From a virus, in IMG/VR virus record IMGVR_UViG_3300027608_000148, positions 1 to 24,281 of that record: a stretch of DNA of 24,281 nucleotides. The stretch is one strand, 5' to 3'. Position numbers and translations under genes: made by a program. The notes under the pieces are model-generated. The model saw only the letters and a program-made list of their open reading frames with translations, was not told the origin of the DNA and ran no database searches. Below, one piece after another: positions 23,320 through 24,281 of this stretch; position 1 is the stretch's first letter; the number at the start of each line of letters is the position of its first letter.

Positions 23320-23768
23320 GTGCATTGACAGAATACTACGGGGCCGAAATACAGGACGTGCAAGTTGAAATTCAACTGACATTAATTCAAGGCACGGGAG
23401 GCCAAACTGTAACCATGTTTGTTTTCAATCAAAAGATATTAGCGCAGACCTTTACGCGAAAAGGCACGCAGGCGGCTAATAAGCCTGTGCCACTTTCATT
23501 AAGTGACGTAACCCTCGACTACACGCCGATCCTACTACAGCGCGGCAGGGGCGGGCCAACAATAGGCGATCCGTACTCGCTGATTCGAGGATTTTACCCC
23601 GGCTATACGTTCTCGGATGCTACAGTTTATAATTCAAGCGGCTTAACAAAAGTGCAGTCAATAGGAAGCATCTCGACATCACCGGCAGGAGATTTGATCG
23701 AAGTCGCGACAACGTACAACATCATTGTATCTGCACCAATAGGTTTTATGACCGGCACAGAAAATTAA
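23316..23768 (+). CDS. Hypothetical distal tail protein, 150 aa
   Basis: The 150-residue protein is also beta-rich: VQVEIQLTLIQGTGGQTVTMFVFNQKIL, VPLSLSDVTLDYTPILLQ, then a glycine/proline-rich loop (RGRGGPTIGDPYSLIRGFYPG) and IEVATTYNIIVSAPIGFM. It starts on ATGA with the preceding gene and ends just before the next ATG. It is probably a tail-tip or baseplate piece. No enzyme motif is visible and no family is recognised. Confidence 0.62.
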   Translation: MSALTEYYGAEIQDVQVEIQLTLIQGTGGQTVTMFVFNQKILAQTFTRKGTQAANKPVPLSLSDVTLDYTPILLQRGRGGPTIGDPYSLIRGFYPGYTFSDATVYNSSGLTKVQSIGSISTSPAGDLIEVATTYNIIVSAPIGFMTGTEN

Positions 23769-23769
23769 A

Positions 23770-23970
23770 ATGCCATTACCCTATACCATCTCGCCGTCGC
23801 CTAAGACAACGCCGATCTCGGCGAAAGGGTTAAACGACAATTTCACATATCTTGAAAAATCAAGCGGAAGCGGAATGGACGTGCCACCCTCGCCGCCCGA
23901 TCCATCCAATGTTTATATTTTAGCATCGCGCGGCGGATTTTTGTTCTGGATCGCAACCGAGGAATGCTAA
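23770..23970 (+). CDS. Small hypothetical protein, 66 aa
   Basis: The 66-residue product is proline/serine-rich and mainly unstructured: TISPSPKTTPISAKGLNDNFTYLEKSS, then VPPSPPDPSNVYILASRGGFLFWI. ISAKGLNDNFTYLEK resembles the short helix by which small virion proteins and fibre N-termini begin. It follows the previous stop by one base and precedes a cysteine-rich gene by one base. Function unknown. Confidence 0.58.
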   Translation: MPLPYTISPSPKTTPISAKGLNDNFTYLEKSSGSGMDVPPSPPDPSNVYILASRGGFLFWIATEEC

Positions 23971-23971
23971 A

Positions 23972-24281
23972 ATGGTTTTAGGACGAACTGCCAACGCTAT
24001 CAAGATCAAAACCGACAACGGCACAACTCGCGCTGTGAATTGCGCGTGTTGTGGGCCAATCGACTTCCAACCGTGCCGTGATTGCCCTCCGGTTCTTGGG
24101 GATTGGACATTTTCTCTCACTGGGGATCAAGTCGGAAGCCTTACGACATATCAAAATCCTACCGCCACACAATACGATCCCCCGCGAAATTGCGAAGATT
24201 CTTGGTCGGCATTTTCTGGGACAAATTCGATGGACCAAAAATCTTTTGGCGTCAATCTGGTAAGAGCTTATGGTGGATGGT
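23972..24281 (+). CDS. Cys-rich putative tail protein (partial, runs off the window)
   Basis: An open frame from ATG 23972 continues to the window end (103 complete codons) without a stop. The N-terminus has RTANAIKIKTDNGTTRAVNCACCGP followed by CRDCPP, giving two CxxC-like pairs (CACC and CRDC) that could bind a metal or form disulfides, then a beta-looking GDWTFSLTGDQVGSL and NCEDSWSAFSG. Continuity with the tail operon makes it a likely tail-tip or adhesin protein. The rest of the gene is outside the window, so its function cannot be judged. Confidence 0.62.
   Translation, partial: MVLGRTANAIKIKTDNGTTRAVNCACCGPIDFQPCRDCPPVLGDWTFSLTGDQVGSLTTYQNPTATQYDPPRNCEDSWSAFSGTNSMDQKSFGVNLVRAYGGW

Noticed and set aside
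23967-23981. Small palindrome CTAAAA-TGG-TTTTAG around the last stop and start codons
   Set aside because: Six weak A/T-rich pairs with a 3-base loop and no T run beyond; most likely chance from a TAA stop next to an ATG.

Overview
The window is a gene-dense piece of a tailed double-stranded DNA phage or prophage. About 33 genes are all on the + strand, mostly touching or overlapping by 4 to 8 bases, and no gap exceeds about 85 bases. The order is that of a siphovirus late operon: small and large terminase, gpW-like joiner, lambda-type portal, protease/scaffold, decoration protein, major capsid protein, head-tail joiner, fibre, tail completion, tail tube, frameshifting chaperones, tape measure and distal tail genes. 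No tail-sheath gene is seen. I see no tRNA, CRISPR array, insertion sequence, integrase or lysis gene.

The host cannot be named from the sequence. By eye, base composition is near 50% GC. Strong Shine-Dalgarno sequences are almost absent; genes start after A/T-rich leaders or by ATGA/TAATG coupling to the gene before. That would fit a Bacteroidota- or Verrucomicrobia-like host, but this is inference only.

Layout: 1-1388 holds a ParB-like protein and a glycosyltransferase resembling the TET-associated family that decorates hypermodified phage DNA. 1388-6700 holds the packaging and portal genes, with a 24-residue membrane peptide between them. 6697-9716 is a block of six small structural-looking genes, one LamG-like, placed between portal and prohead protease. 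9736-11932 is the capsid module, closed by an intrinsic terminator. 12017-15180 is a glycosyltransferase cassette (two-domain GT2-like protein, DUF5672-type protein, short GT-B protein, plus a small coiled-coil protein) set between capsid and head-tail joiner genes. 15196-18593 holds the joiner, a collagen/polyglycine fibre with a small companion gene, a tail completion protein and the tail tube, closed by a second terminator. 18647-24281 holds the tail chaperones with a textbook -1 frameshift signal, an unrecognised tail gene, the tape measure and distal tail genes running off the window.

The best observations are the frameshift signal at 19431-19500 (slippery CCCAAAC, 5-nt spacer, long hairpin, frame-restricting stop codons), the two separate glycosyltransferase loci embedded in a virion operon, the tiny ATGA-coupled membrane peptide beside the large terminase, and a TTGAC motif that recurs in nearly every longer gap before a start codon.
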